Shown: in pieces, positions 1 to 11,154 of the stretch | Layout: each line of letters starts with the position of its first letter | Position numbering within the stretch: position 1 is the stretch's first letter | Origin: Clarkia xantiana subsp. parviflora | Lineage: Eukaryota > Streptophyta > Magnoliopsida > Myrtales > Onagraceae | Length of the DNA: 64,000 nt | Reading direction: 5' to 3' | NCBI GenBank assembly: GCA_036873135.1 | Contig: JAPTYO010000020.1 | Span: 2,844,081-2,908,080 of the forward strand | Translations under genes and position numbers: made by a program | The notes under the pieces: model-generated | What the model was told of the DNA's origin: nothing | Databases searched by the model: none | What the model saw: only the letters and a program-made list of their open reading frames with translations

Positions 1-1
1 A

Positions 2-739
2 TTGGCAGACAAGGAGCAATATCAACGGTTGGTTGGGAAACTTATCTACCTATCACATACACGTCCAGACATTGCATATGCAGTAGGGATAGTAAGCCAG
101 TTTATGCATCAGCCTCAAGTAGATCACATGGAGACAGCACTACGAATCGTACGGTACTTGAAGGGGACAACAGGTGATGATGTGCTGTTCAAGTCGAATG
201 GGCACTTAGAGGTACAAGGATACACCGATGCGGATTGGGCGGGTAACCTTGTGGATCGAAGATCAACTTATGGATACTTCACCTTAGTAGGAGGAAACCT
301 AGTCACTTGGAGAAGCAAAAAACAAAAAGCAGTTTCACTGTCTAGTGCAGAGGCAGAATATCGAGTAATAGTACAAGGGATCAAAGAAGTATTGTGGCTG
401 CGAAAGTTGCTCACGGAAATCGGGTTCCCTCCATCGGTTCCAACCAAGATCATGTGCGATAATAAAGCAGCTATTCGCATCTCCGAGAATCCAGTGCAAC
501 ATGACAATATGAAGCATGTGGAGATAAACAGACACTTCGCCAAGGATAATATAGAAAACAGAGTGGTAGAACTACCATTCGTACGGTCTGAAGATCAACT
601 AGCTGATATCCTAACGAAGTCTGTAAACGGAAAGGTCTTCAGAAACATTCTGGACAAGTTGAGCATCGAGAATCCCACTATTCAACTTGAGGGGGAGTGT
701 CAGAAAGGAATAAAACACAGATTAGGAAATAGCAAATAG
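2..739 (+). CDS. Copia polyprotein, C-terminal RT end and RNase H (partial)
   Basis: This is the last 245 residues of a Copia gag-pol polyprotein, still open at the left edge. It begins in the end of reverse transcriptase (LVGKLIYLSHTRPDIAYAVG). RNase H follows, with acidic active-site positions visible in YTDADWAGN, SSAEAEYR and MCDNKAAI, then the usual closing motif DQLADILTK. RNase H removes the RNA template during reverse transcription in the virus-like particle. The frame has no internal stop, and it ends inside the 3' LTR, which is common in short-LTR Copia elements. The upstream domains are not in the window, so it is unknown whether the element is complete. Confidence 0.93.
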   Translation: MADKEQYQRLVGKLIYLSHTRPDIAYAVGIVSQFMHQPQVDHMETALRIVRYLKGTTGDDVLFKSNGHLEVQGYTDADWAGNLVDRRSTYGYFTLVGGNLVTWRSKKQKAVSLSSAEAEYRVIVQGIKEVLWLRKLLTEIGFPPSVPTKIMCDNKAAIRISENPVQHDNMKHVEINRHFAKDNIENRVVELPFVRSEDQLADILTKSVNGKVFRNILDKLSIENPTIQLEGECQKGIKHRLGNSK

Positions 740-894
740 GGAAATTATGTAATTTAGGAATAGAGTAATATAGCAATATTACATTTCCTTGTATTACCTT
801 TCCTAATTAGCTCCAACATTTTCCTACATAAACACTTGTAATCACAGATTATATGAATAAGAAAGTTTACAAGTTATCACACTATATCCTAACA
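698..894 (+). repeat. 3' LTR of the Copia element
   Basis: This 197-bp LTR starts TGTCAG right after the polypurine tract and ends CTAACA, giving TGT...ACA termini. The boundary is inferred from the tract and the termini because the 5' LTR is outside the window. Confidence 0.8.
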
Positions 895-1726
895 TAATCT
901 AAACTTTAAACTATTTTTTAACTTTTTAGACCTTAAACCCGACCCATCCTTTTGTCGCTAAGATGCTAACTATATATAATGTGTGTAAATGATTCAACGA
1001 CGCATACGTGCGTAGCGCAAACATGTATCTAGTAAAATTTAGAATAGGTATAATCTTAGGGAAAAGTATGAAAAATATATAATATGTTTGCTCACAGTTG
1101 TAAAAGATATAACATGTTTCATAATGGATATAATATGTTTTGTTTTGTTTATTTTAGATGAATTATATTAACACCGTTAAATCTAACCGTTAAGTCATCA
1201 TATGTTATGCACATGACTTACTGAAAATAATAAAGAAATAGAAAATACCTATTACACCCTTATTGTCCGTGATAATATTCAAATACTTTAGATATATACT
1301 GGCCCGAGCTCCCCTCTGAAAGTTATGTCTTAACTCAAGCCCGACTTCGTGGATATGGAAATCTGACTTCATGAACTCCCAATACTGCATTACTACATCA
1401 TATATGCACCCGACATCACATCATAATTCAGAAAATGGCTTCTTCAATTTCATTTTACCTCCCCAACAACCTCAGTATACATACAACACTAGCTAACTAA
1501 CAGGCAAGGCAAGGGTAACACTAAGATGGGTTTTATTAATTTGAGTTGAAAATTTACTTAGTGGTGAAAATGTTAAAGGATTGAGCCAGTAAATACTATA
1601 GAGGCTATTTGTTTAAAAGGAAGAAGATAACACTTCAAAGTAGAACGTTCAGAGTTCAACTAATATACACAGAAATCATTATACTAAACTGTGACCATGT
1701 TCAACATTGACAAACATACTTTTCGT
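895..1726. other. Intergenic, no gene seen
   Basis: AT-rich DNA with no supportable ORF. The segment at about 905-1065 is a diverged copy of 2549-2705. Both carry the line 'gatgctaactatatataat' and a GCGTAGCGC-type palindrome before CTA(G/T)T, so this is a dispersed repeat. Confidence 0.6.
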
Positions 1727-1954
1727 GGATCCAGATCATCTGCCAATCTCTTTATGTTTCAGATCGTGCATTGTTGTTGTGATTTTGACACGTGTACTTG
1801 GAGTAATTAATTTTGTCGTTTTTTTCTTTTTTCTAAAAACCTATTGAGATTGGTGAACTATATATGCAAAATATTAAATCTAAAGACACGTGTCAAGATC
1901 TTAAAGGTGAAGCATGATCTAAGATAGGAAGAGCGGAACATATGATCTGAATCC
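1727..1954. mobile_element. MITE-like inverted repeat with G-boxes
   Basis: About 75 bp at each end form imperfect inverted repeats. The left arm begins GGATCCAGATCAT and the right arm, reversed, GGATTCAGATCAT. Both arms carry ACACGTGT, a G-box-like site. There is no ORF, and I could not define a clear target-site duplication, so the superfamily is unknown. Confidence 0.55.
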
Positions 1955-1981
1955 ATCCTTATCAGTCCTGTATATAAATTC

Positions 1982-2004
1982 CTATTCAGACCAAAATGCC
2001 CCCA
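1982..2004. repeat. Exact 23-bp copy of the LBD stop-codon region
   Basis: The 23 bp at 1982-2004 are identical to 2746-2768, which encode the last codons and stop of the LBD gene. The two copies are 764 bp apart, in direct orientation. The copy lies downstream of the gene, in its 3' flank. Confidence 0.85.
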
Positions 2005-2745
2005 AGATCTTTTTTTTTTTTTGGCTTTCTATCTATTTTTTCTATAAAAGAATCGATTTTAATACAAAATCGATTGAAAATTCGAATATCGTTTTAACTG
2101 AGATTTATTTCGATCTCCTTAAAATAAGCGCCCTCTTTTACACAGATTAAGGTTTGGCGTTCTGACATAATGATCACCGTCTCAAAATACAACACTATTA
2201 CCGAAAAGAAATTCAGCACATAATCATTTCAACCGAACAAACCAAATGAAATGACATTGATACCTTGGGCCTTTAGTAATCTTTTTGGTGGTTTAGAGTG
2301 CGCCAACAATCCCTTCCATATATATAATAATAATACAGGGTGTCGACCTATTTAAAACCCAACAAACAAACACAACACACAACAAGGTGGAGAAGAAATA
2401 AAAAAACACTCTCTCCAAACACCCCAACCTATGTATAGTAAATCCCAATCTTACTTTTCCCAGCAACAAATCTGAGACTTCAAATCGCAAAAAAAAAAAA
2501 AAAAGAAAGAAAAAAAAAAAGCGAGATACCAATATCTGTACCTTAGACTGTTTTTAACTTCTTAGCTCTTAAACTCGACCCATCCATTTTGTTGCTAATT
2601 AAGATGCTAACTATATATAATGTTTGTATATGATTCAACGATATGCAGACGCGTAGCGCGAGCATGTATCTATTAAAAGTTAGAAATAAGTAGGTATAGT
2701 ATATATTATAGTAGCCAGCCATTGGTCGGTCTCGAATAAAAATTA

Positions 2746-5300
2746 CTATTCAGACCAAAATGCCCCCAATGACGTGTTAGCATCAGTATCATGCTCAAAC
2801 ATTGCAATGCCTTCTTCTTCGTCCACAGTAAAGAGGGACGGGGTTGTCTTTTTCTTGGTGACTTGCGGCTCGGCACTGTGGAGCCGAAGGTAGACCAGCT
2901 CAGCTTGAGCCTGGGCGAGCTGCTTCTGTAGAATATCGACTTGTTGCTGAAGGCATGATATGGCTCCAACGCAGCCGTAAATTGGGTCCCTTATTCTTGC
3001 ATTTGCCTCGTACACCATTGAGCTAACTGCATCGCTTCGTCGGTGCTCTTGCAACTCCTACGATTATATTTCGACACTACTTTAGCAATGAAATCACAAA
3101 TGATTAGGGTTAATTATTAAATTGCTAGTTGAAGTTCGGACAGTCGAAAAAATTATCAATTCATATTTCATATATGTACAAATAGCTACTTCAGTTAGAT
3201 TTTTCCTCTTATTTAGTTTGAATCACTCATGATAGATAAACTAACTAGTAATTTGTTTCACAAACATCAACTAAAGATTTGTTGCATTTTTGTTCATCAC
3301 GTGTTGTACATGTGACCTTGAATTGGACTGAAACTAGTTTGCTAAAACCATTTCAGAACTAGTTCAGAACAAATTCATAACTGTTTTTTCTCCAACCAGA
3401 ATAGTTCAAACCAGCTCAAACTGAGTATTTTTAATTGTTATATATATATATATATATTATGAATTGAACTGGTTCAATCAGTCCAATTTCATGGCAGACC
3501 GATTAGATGACTTTTCTTTTCAACCCATAACGTGACTCATTAGACAGCTAAACTAGCTTATGTGAAACCTAATGAAAAATTATTAACTACCGCCGATGGT
3601 GGCTCGGCCTTGTCTCACACATTGTGAGAGTTGAATCCATTATCTGGGCCCCACTCTCACAACGTGTGAGAGTGTACCGACTACCAAGCCACCACACGGT
3701 GGCTCGACGGTAGTAGATAAATTTTCGAAACCTAATGTAGAAAGGGAATTGATAGAAGTTCCGAAGTTTTATTACGAGAAGTTCCGACATGTGTTACAAT
3801 GGTATATCATGTAATTTTTTTTTGCCAATGGGTATATCATGTAATTAATTGCAATTTTTGGGCAATTTGATTGCCCACACATGAACTTCTATCAATTCCC
3901 ATGTAGAAAACGTTTTAACAACTTATTTGACGGCCGAAACATTATCTGATTACAATTTGATAATTAACCCAACAATTAATTGAAATCTGTTAGCAGTAAT
4001 TGCAACTCATGTCCAATAGTAGGCTAGTAGATTCCTCCTCTATAGTGACGCGCCATAGGTGTTGTATTTTATTTACATTTATTTGTTGACAAGACTTTGA
4101 TCAATAGAGAAAATTGAAATGATTATAATATTAATTATTCCGTGGTTGATAATAAACAACTTAAATTGCTTTATGTCCATTAATTAATAATAATAATAAA
4201 GATATATAATTGATAAACATATTTAAGTGTGGGTCGTTTCAAATAGTAATTTGTTGCACATGCGATCAGTCATTTTCGACGTGAGCCGCGACAAGACTCT
4301 CCTAATCAACTTTTATTCTTTTACATTATTATTCTTATTGATATTATTATTACAATATAAACATTTCTTGCAATATATATATGGTGTGGCGTGCCAAAAG
4401 AAACAATCTTTAGTATTGACAATTTGTTACACGAATAGTTCTAACTGTGAGTTTAAATTAAAATGCTATAAAAGTTAGGAAAATAATATAGATTCTGATA
4501 ATGTATTCCGCAAAATTCTGAGTATGAGGTAATATAATTTTGCCCCACAAAATTATTTGGATTGTCATTGTGAGACAATTTGAATTACACGGAATGTAAA
4601 TGTCAAAATCTCTATCACTTCTCTAAAAGTTATTAATTTTTACACACTATTACATTTTCGAAGTCGAAATGTTTACTTTTTAAATTTCGGAATGTGTATC
4701 ATCGTTTTTTTTCTTGACATTCCGAACTCATAGCAAAGATAAAGAAAGGGAAAAAGTATTTCCATGTTTTTTCCTTTATTGAAACTCTTTGTTTACTTAT
4801 TTATTATATTCATCGGCTTTATTTTTTTTTGCCAACATAGGCGTGCTTTAGCTAATTATAATTTAACACTACTTTTTTAAAATTTAACACTAATTTACTT
4901 TACAGAAAAATATTGATTAATTATACGTAATTTTTTTATTTAATGTGTGATATATATGAAAAATGAGGAAGTGATGCATATAGAAAGCAACTAATTGTTG
5001 GATTTAAATATTGTCTAATAAGCTTAATACTTCATCTATCAATTAACTGGATGAGTTGAGGGTTCAAGTAATGTAACTAAAAAATATATTTACAGCTTAC
5101 GTTTACTTTTTACAATTGAATTTTTAGTCATATATTAAAATTTACTTGCGTAAAACACTAATAATTTCGTATTTCGAGATTCACGTTAATGTTTAAGCAC
5201 TTTCTCATAATAAAAATGCCATAATTGTACCACACCTACAAAGAAATATGATCATATATGCATGTATAGTCATAGATATAATCAATATATATTATGTATG

Positions 5301-5342
<42 letters not shown>

Positions 5343-5552
5343 AAAAACCTGCAACATTTTGGAGACATTGCTAGCACCAAAAACCTTGTGGACGCATGCA
5401 AATTTGTGGATCTCTTCGGCCGGAAAGTAGGGCGCGAAGATGCAATCCTCCACGCACCGCCGTCGTAGCAGCTTGCAACCGGCACACGGCGTTGCTGACC
5501 CAGCTCCGCCGCCTTGTAACTTCGATTTGCCTCCACCGTTCATCTCCTTCAT
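2746..5552 (-). CDS. LBD: LOB-domain (LBD/ASL) transcription factor, class I
   Basis: The coding sequence joins exon 1 (5552-5349, 68 codons) and exon 2 (3057-2746, 103 codons plus stop), giving 171 aa. The splice is CAG|GT at 5349/5348 and TAG|GAG at 3058/3057, phase 0, at the position usual for this family. Exon 1 has the zinc-finger-like CX2CX6CX3C motif (C23, C26, C33, C37) and the GAS block ending [11 protein letters not shown] (51-68). Exon 2 has the proline-containing block [11 protein letters not shown] and a perfect LX6LX3LX6L coiled coil (L104, L111, L115, L122). LBD proteins bind DNA in the nucleus and pattern lateral organs, vasculature or meristem boundaries. The sequence resembles the LBD3/LBD4 group, but the exact orthologue is uncertain. 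No break is seen. The C-terminal tail is short and acidic. Confidence 0.9.
3587..3716. repeat. Foldback repeat in LBD intron
   Basis: An imperfect 130-bp inverted repeat. Both arms contain ATGGTGGCTCGG/GTGGTGGCTTGG-like sequence followed by the palindromic TCTCACAC..GTGTGAGA block. Its transposon family is unknown. Confidence 0.6.
3744..3900. mobile_element. Miniature Mutator-like element (MITE) with 9-bp TSD
   Basis: The element is 157 bp with perfect 18-bp terminal inverted repeats (GGGAATTGATAGAAGTTC). It is flanked by an exact 9-bp direct repeat ATGTAGAAA (3735-3743 and 3901-3909). A 9-bp duplication is the hallmark of Mutator-like elements. It is non-coding and lies within the LBD intron. 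Confidence 0.88.
5301..5342. repeat. Compound (TA)n(GA)n microsatellite at the LBD donor site
   Basis: About 25 bp of TA repeat followed by about 17 bp of GA repeat. On the gene's strand this starts 6 bases inside the intron as a CT-rich run. Length variation here would sit directly next to the 5' splice site. Confidence 0.95.
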
Positions 5553-5703
5553 AGTATATCTATATATTTTATATTATATTTACGCGGTTGCTATTTATAA
5601 AATGAAGTACTGTGTTAATTGATTGCAGAGATGTGGCGAAGTGGGGATTGAAGAGATAGCTAGGTAGATAGAGAGTTCAAAGGAAAGTGGGACGAGGGTA
5701 GGG

Positions 5704-5711
5704 TTTATATA
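5704..5711 (-). promoter_or_regulatory. Probable TATA box of the LBD gene
   Basis: TATATAAA on the minus strand lies about 150 bp upstream of the LBD start codon, implying a leader of roughly 120 nt. No transcript evidence is available. Confidence 0.55.
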
Positions 5712-5865
5712 CAAGGATTAGTTAAAGTTAAGCATGCGGAAATGACAGTGATATTAGAGCTAACCCCATTTCTTAATTATTGTAGTAGTGCTACAAATGG
5801 AAAATTATTGCAGGTTTTTTATTTGTTTACTTTTTCAACCATAAAAATTATATTTTTAATAATGG

Positions 5866-6870
5866 CGTACCTAAACTTGAGCGACTGCCGCACTAACTCA
5901 ACATAATCTAACGGAGCGGAGCACGTTGTTTTCACTCGGACAATGAAAACGAAAAATTCTTATTGGGTATGAATCACTCTTTTCTATTTCATATGGTATA
6001 TTGGTGTAGACAATTTACCTTTTAAACAAACTCGATGTCCCAAATCTGAGCAACTATCACCACTAGCCCAATCAATTCTGACGGAGTTTGTTGTTCTAAC
6101 TTGGGCACCGAAGATGATGAATTATTGTTGTGCTTGAGCCAATATTTTCTATTACATGTAGTGCATTGATGTATCGGGGCGACGGGCCCACTCTATAATT
6201 TTGAACAGTAGACGGTCAGAACTCTAGGGGTCAATACTTTACTTCCAATAATTATCGCCCGCTGGTCTGGCTCATTCATTGTAAGCCCACTCACGGTCTC
6301 GAGTCAGCTCTAGTACCATTCTGTCACACCTCCAAACTCAAGCGCATGTCCCCACTAGCTCAACGCTGCATGATAGCACGTTGTCCTCACTTGGACTTGA
6401 AAAAGAAGAACTTATGTTGGGCTTGAGTCAATCATCTATTCTATGTGGTACATTGACGTATTACAATCTACTTTTTAAACAACGGTGTCCTCGTCGCGGT
6501 CCAATTCCCGGTAGATGATTGGTGATGCCCGTCGTTGTCCAAACCATTTTTTTTGCCCTTGTAGATGATCAGATCTTTATGGTCAATTACAGCTATTATC
6601 TACCGCTGGTCAAGCCTATCACCGTAAGTCCGCTCATGGTTTCGGGTCTGCTATAACATCGTTACGTCACACCTTCAAGCTCAAGTAACTGTCCCAATTA
6701 GCCTAACTTAATCTGAAGTCCGTTTTTCTGATTTGAATCATGAAATGATGAATTTCAGTTAGAGACTTGACTCTTGAGTAGTACATCTCTCGATTATTAT
6801 ATACTTTATCGTAGTACTCATTACTATTTTATATGGTACACTAGGGTATTAGAAAAATGCAACGCCCTTA
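5866..6870. repeat. Four degenerate direct repeats
   Basis: Four diverged copies (near 5866, 6040, 6330 and 6670) share phrases such as 'ctagctcaac', 'acgttgt', 'cttgagtcaatc' and 'atggtacattgacgtatta'. Spacing varies from about 170 to 340 bp. No coding potential is seen and the origin is unknown. Confidence 0.6.
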
Positions 6871-7892
6871 TTTACATAGAAAAAATTAATTAAAATAAAG
6901 TAGACATAGAGGAAATTAATTAGTGGCAAGAAAATCTTTGGAGGGACCCAAAAGAAAGAAAGGTCGATATGTTGCCGGGGTTAAGACCCCTCCACTCTTA
7001 TCTATCCCAACTTTTATATTTGTCCCCACTCTTCTCTCATGTAAAAACAAAATAATTCAAAGAAGACATTTTAAAGTTAATTAATATATATTGTTTAATT
7101 AAAGGGAAATCTATCTAATCGACTCTCCGCCAATAACAATATCGCATTTTTCTACATTATTTATATTTCATTTAACTTTTACAACTTCTCTTTTTCCCTT
7201 GTAAAAGTGACTTGTGGCTCTATTTTACCAATATGCATTTTGCATTTACATTTATATGGATTAATTAATTAGAACATATTATATGGATGTTATATGTTCG
7301 AATTTCATAATTTTTAACAGAAAATCAACATAGTTTACCCTTGATATGTTTTATAAAGTTTAATTTAATTTATACAAAGAAAAAAAGAGTTCATTTTTCT
7401 CGGAGTTCATTTTTTTCGGAAGATTCAAAGTTGAATTGTAAGATTTCAGATATTCTATAATAAATCACTGTTCTTTCATATGCTACACTAGCCCGGATTG
7501 TACAGTACATACAACAAAGTCAAAGGTTACGAGGTCGTGGATCGTTTTTTCTCCTACCATATACACGTGCATTTAATGGAAGTATAAGAGATTCATTAAA
7601 TTTGGCCACATTATTATAGATATATAGCTACATCAGTTGGTCAAATTAATTAATCATGCCAGTTGGGATTATATGACTCTTAATTACTTGCCCCTCACGT
7701 TACATCGTCTCGACTGTAAAATTACTGTATAAATATATATATGCTTCATAAAGTCTCGAGTTTGAACATAAATATTGTCTGATTGAAAAAAATATCAGAC
7801 CGTAATTATATAAGAATACGCATATTACGTAGTAGTATAAATTTAAAGTCGATATTACTATTTCATTTTTTTTGGGCAAAAAAAAAAGAGAA

Positions 7893-7926
<34 letters not shown>

Positions 7927-9509
7927 TTGTTATCAGAAAGATTAAGGTAAGATATTGTCGAGAGTCACAAACAAAGAATATATATACTTGGTTACTAATT
8001 AATTAAGTAATTTATTTATTTATTATAACTAGTGACCTCAAGAATCAGTAAATTCCATTCATCTGTTGTTGATATGGATTCTGTAGATAGTGCCAAAAAG
8101 GTGATATGTTTTCTTCAGCGGTCTTAATCCACCGAAGGTTATGTATCGTAGCACACTATCTAATTTAATTATGTGGTATCGTGAAATCCACATCGTTTTA
8201 TACTTTTACAAAATTCTGCATTTTTTTTTGTTTTACTAAGAAAATTTACATATATAGTATATAGATCTACGAAAGAGAATAAATACGAATTGCCGTATCC
8301 ATATTATATTAACATTAACAAACAAAAGGAAGTTGAATTATTGCTTGAGGTTTTGTTTGCATATGTAAGTCGTAGCTAGCTCATGTAAAGATATATAGCA
8401 CATTCAATTGTGGAGAAAGGGAATAATTATTCCACTTTCCTTCAACTAAACGTAACCAAATTAAATAAAACTTAAATGATTATTAATTTTTATCAACGGT
8501 AATCAAATGTTTAGTAGAAGAAGAGTCTCCACAATAAAAAAAAAATCAAATTACTAGTAATTATTTTGGATGAATTTGATTAATTACGTGAGGGCACACT
8601 TTTTTTTATAAACGGAAATGAATTGGACAGTAGTGGTGACCGTAGGTCCATCCCGTTATGTAATGTCTGGGCTCTCTTATTCACTTGCGAGCATATTATA
8701 CATTTGAACAACTAGCGATAACCAGTTCAGGTCTAGTATATAACCATTTCTGGTACAATTCAAAATCAGTTCTGGTCCAGTACATAACCGGTTCCACATA
8801 AATATACTATTAGTTCTTAATACTGGTTCACTCCTTGTAGACCTGGTTGGTTTGGAACCGGTCTGTATTTGATCGATTCCAATCATTCCGGTTCCATACT
8901 ATTTACGGTCCGGTCTGACCGATATTTTTACTTAGACATACATTCGAACAACCATCATATAGTCCTCCTTTTATATAAAATTGAAACTTGTAATCCGAAA
9001 TCGAACCTATAAAAGTGAGCGCTCTCAATCAGTAAAATATTGTGATTTCAACACATTTAGTAATCTATATATAATTGAACTATTGTGAGTCAAACAGCTC
9101 TTTCTCTTTAAGTATATAAGCAATAAGAAAATAAATAAGATCAATAATTACACACCTGAAACCGTGCATGGAGTTGGGCATTTGGCATGCAGCAAACCAC
9201 TTCCTATTTTGGTATGCTGAAAAAGCTACAAGGTAGGATCCACGAAGAGACAAGCGGGGCACACTGTTTATCATTGGTCTAGCTAAAGCATCACGCTTTG
9301 CTTCTAGAGAGATGTATGTGTGTGCATAAATTAATAAGGTAGGTATATATGATACACATTCCATTACATACATTATAATATTGGCTAACTTTTAGGGTAA
9401 ATATATCTCTACTTTCAGTCGGAATGACATTCATTTTCATAAACTAATTAAATCAAACAAAATCATGTAAAAATTCAGCATTTCATCGTTTAATTAGATG
9501 TATCGTACG
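6871..9509. other. Intergenic, no gene seen
   Basis: AT-rich DNA with a TA microsatellite at 7895-7923. The segment at 8650-8715 is similar to 42185-42245 (shared 'catacatttgaacaa') and runs into GGTTC/CCGGTT-rich repeat DNA to about 8930. Short ORFs here have no recognisable domain. Confidence 0.6.
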
Positions 9510-10691
9510 CAGTGGCGGATGCTTTAATGATAATGTGGTTACGAACGTAACCATATTATCGAGTATTTTTATTGAGACCTTAGGTTTATTATTGAAGAAA
9601 ATTATATCCCGATCCTTATTATTTTGTTGTAAGATCCACATTATTTTAGTGTGAGAGAATGAGCCATCATTAATATATATTTTGTAAGACTTCATTATTA
9701 TTTTGTAATATTATTATTCAATCCATTCGGAAAAAAAGTTCATCAATTTTAAATTTGGGTCTTTTCACTTAAATAGTATGTTTGTACGTTTTATTAATCA
9801 TCACTCTTTTGTTAAACTATAAATTTTAGTTACTCTAACCTAATGTATTATAATATGAGGTTCAATAAGAACAAATATATAAACCGTAAAATATGTTTGA
9901 AAAAGATGATTTTTAGTATCAATATGTTTTAAAACGCACAACATGTTTCAAAACAATTATAATTGATACTCTTTTCAATCACTCGTCCAAATTTGTCATC
10001 AAATATGTTTTGTAATTAATATTTTGTATCACTATTATTCAATCCATTCGGAAAAAAGTTCATCAATTTTAAATTTAGGGCTTTTCACTTAAATACTATG
10101 TTTGTACGTTTTATTATTTATCACTCTTTTGTTATAACTATAAATTTTAATCTAACCTAATGTATTACAATATGAGTTTCAATAAGAACAAATATATAAA
10201 CCATAAAATATGTTTGAAAAAACGGTTTTAGTACCAATATGTTTTAAAATATACAACATGTTTCAAAACAATGGTAATTGATACTCTTTTCAATCACTCA
10301 TCCAAATTTGTCGTCAAATACGTTTTAAACTTACAAAATTAGCCAAATACTTTTCTAAATATCTAAATCAAGATCTAATAACTTGTATAAGTGTTATAAT
10401 AGTGTATTGACTCGATTGAGAGTCAATTGACCTACAAATGGTTCTAGTCTAATTTGACTAAATTGTAACATTTGCACAAGTAAGTACGATTTATTTGTGC
10501 TTAGTTAATATTGTTCATTTGAAAAGTATTTAACGACAATTTAGAATAAGTAGTTGAAGAAAGTACTAATTTTCATCATTTTAAAACATGCATTTTTACC
10601 ACAAAAAAAAAAAAAAACTTAAAGAAGTTGTTAATTTAAAAAAAAAAAAATTTGTATTAACCCCATTGTGAACCTTCTGGATCCACCATTG
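9510..10691. mobile_element. Non-autonomous hAT element
   Basis: The 1182-bp element has imperfect terminal inverted repeats, CAGTGGCGGAT at the left and its counterpart CAATGGTGGAT at the right. An exact 8-bp direct repeat ATCGTACG flanks it (9502-9509 and 10692-10699). An 8-bp duplication with CAGTGG-type ends indicates the hAT superfamily. There is no transposase ORF. Two direct internal copies of about 310 bp (9700-10020 and 10021-10330, period 321) show an internal duplication. It inserted into the LTR of the miniature retrotransposon to its right. Confidence 0.88.
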
Positions 10692-11009
10692 ATCGTACGT
10701 ACGCCTTAACCAATCAGCCCATAAGCTCGAACTTGTGAGTGAAGGCTTTCGGTATACACTTTTACACCGGACCTCTCACTAGGTCCGCGCCCATCAACCC
10801 GGCCACTCCGGCCGTACCCATGACTTCAACTATGCCCACACTCGTCTATTCCATTCAATTTTTCATTTTTTTCACTTTTTTTTTTCATTTTTAATGCCGC
10901 TACCGGGAATCGAACCCTCGGCTCTGATACCACTGTTAGGGAATAAGACGTACGCCTTAACCAATCAGCCCATAAGCTCGAACTTGTGAGTGAAGGCTTT
11001 CGGTATACA
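10692..11009 (-). mobile_element. Miniature LTR retrotransposon (TRIM/SMART-like)
   Basis: Read on the minus strand, a 76-bp terminal repeat (11009-10934, TGTATACC...CCCTAACA) is followed by a primer-binding site TGGTATCAGAGC (10932-10921). That motif is complementary to the initiator tRNA-Met 3' end. A 175-bp non-coding interior follows, then a second copy of the repeat (10758-about 10696), cut at its far end by the hAT insertion. The interior begins with a tRNA B-box-like GGTTCGATTCC. There is no coding capacity, so it would depend on proteins from other elements. Confidence 0.75.
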
Positions 11010-11154
11010 CTTAATCTCTTTTTTTAGATATTCTTTTTATACCCAACATTTAAATCTCGTTGAACTTTAGAAACAAAAAATATATAAATAATCACTACTT
11101 TACTTCTTAAACGGACTCAATTCGAGTGAAATTATATGTTTTAAATGAAATAAA

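Larger units (their letters stand above)
1..894 (+). mobile_element. 3' part of a Ty1/Copia LTR retrotransposon
   Basis: The window opens inside a Copia element. It holds the end of the polyprotein, a purine-rich tract (GAGGGGGAG, 689-697) and a short LTR. The 5' part lies left of the window, so a target-site duplication cannot be checked. Confidence 0.9.
3058..5348 (-). other. LBD intron, 2.3 kb, with transposon insertions
   Basis: A single intron with GT-AG ends. It contains a 157-bp MULE-type MITE, a foldback at 3587-3716 and a long TA/GA microsatellite next to the donor. The rest is AT-rich, with no ORF I would support. Confidence 0.85.

Noticed and set aside
1000..1048. Helitron 3' end (palindrome plus CTAGT) here and at 2641-2680
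   Set aside because: Similarity between the two copies continues past the CTAGT, so this is not a terminus of those repeats. It is kept only as a dispersed repeat.
9080..9373. 97-codon minus-strand ORF
   Set aside because: It has no recognisable domain, promoter or splice context, lies in AT-rich intergenic DNA and I could not assign it to any family.
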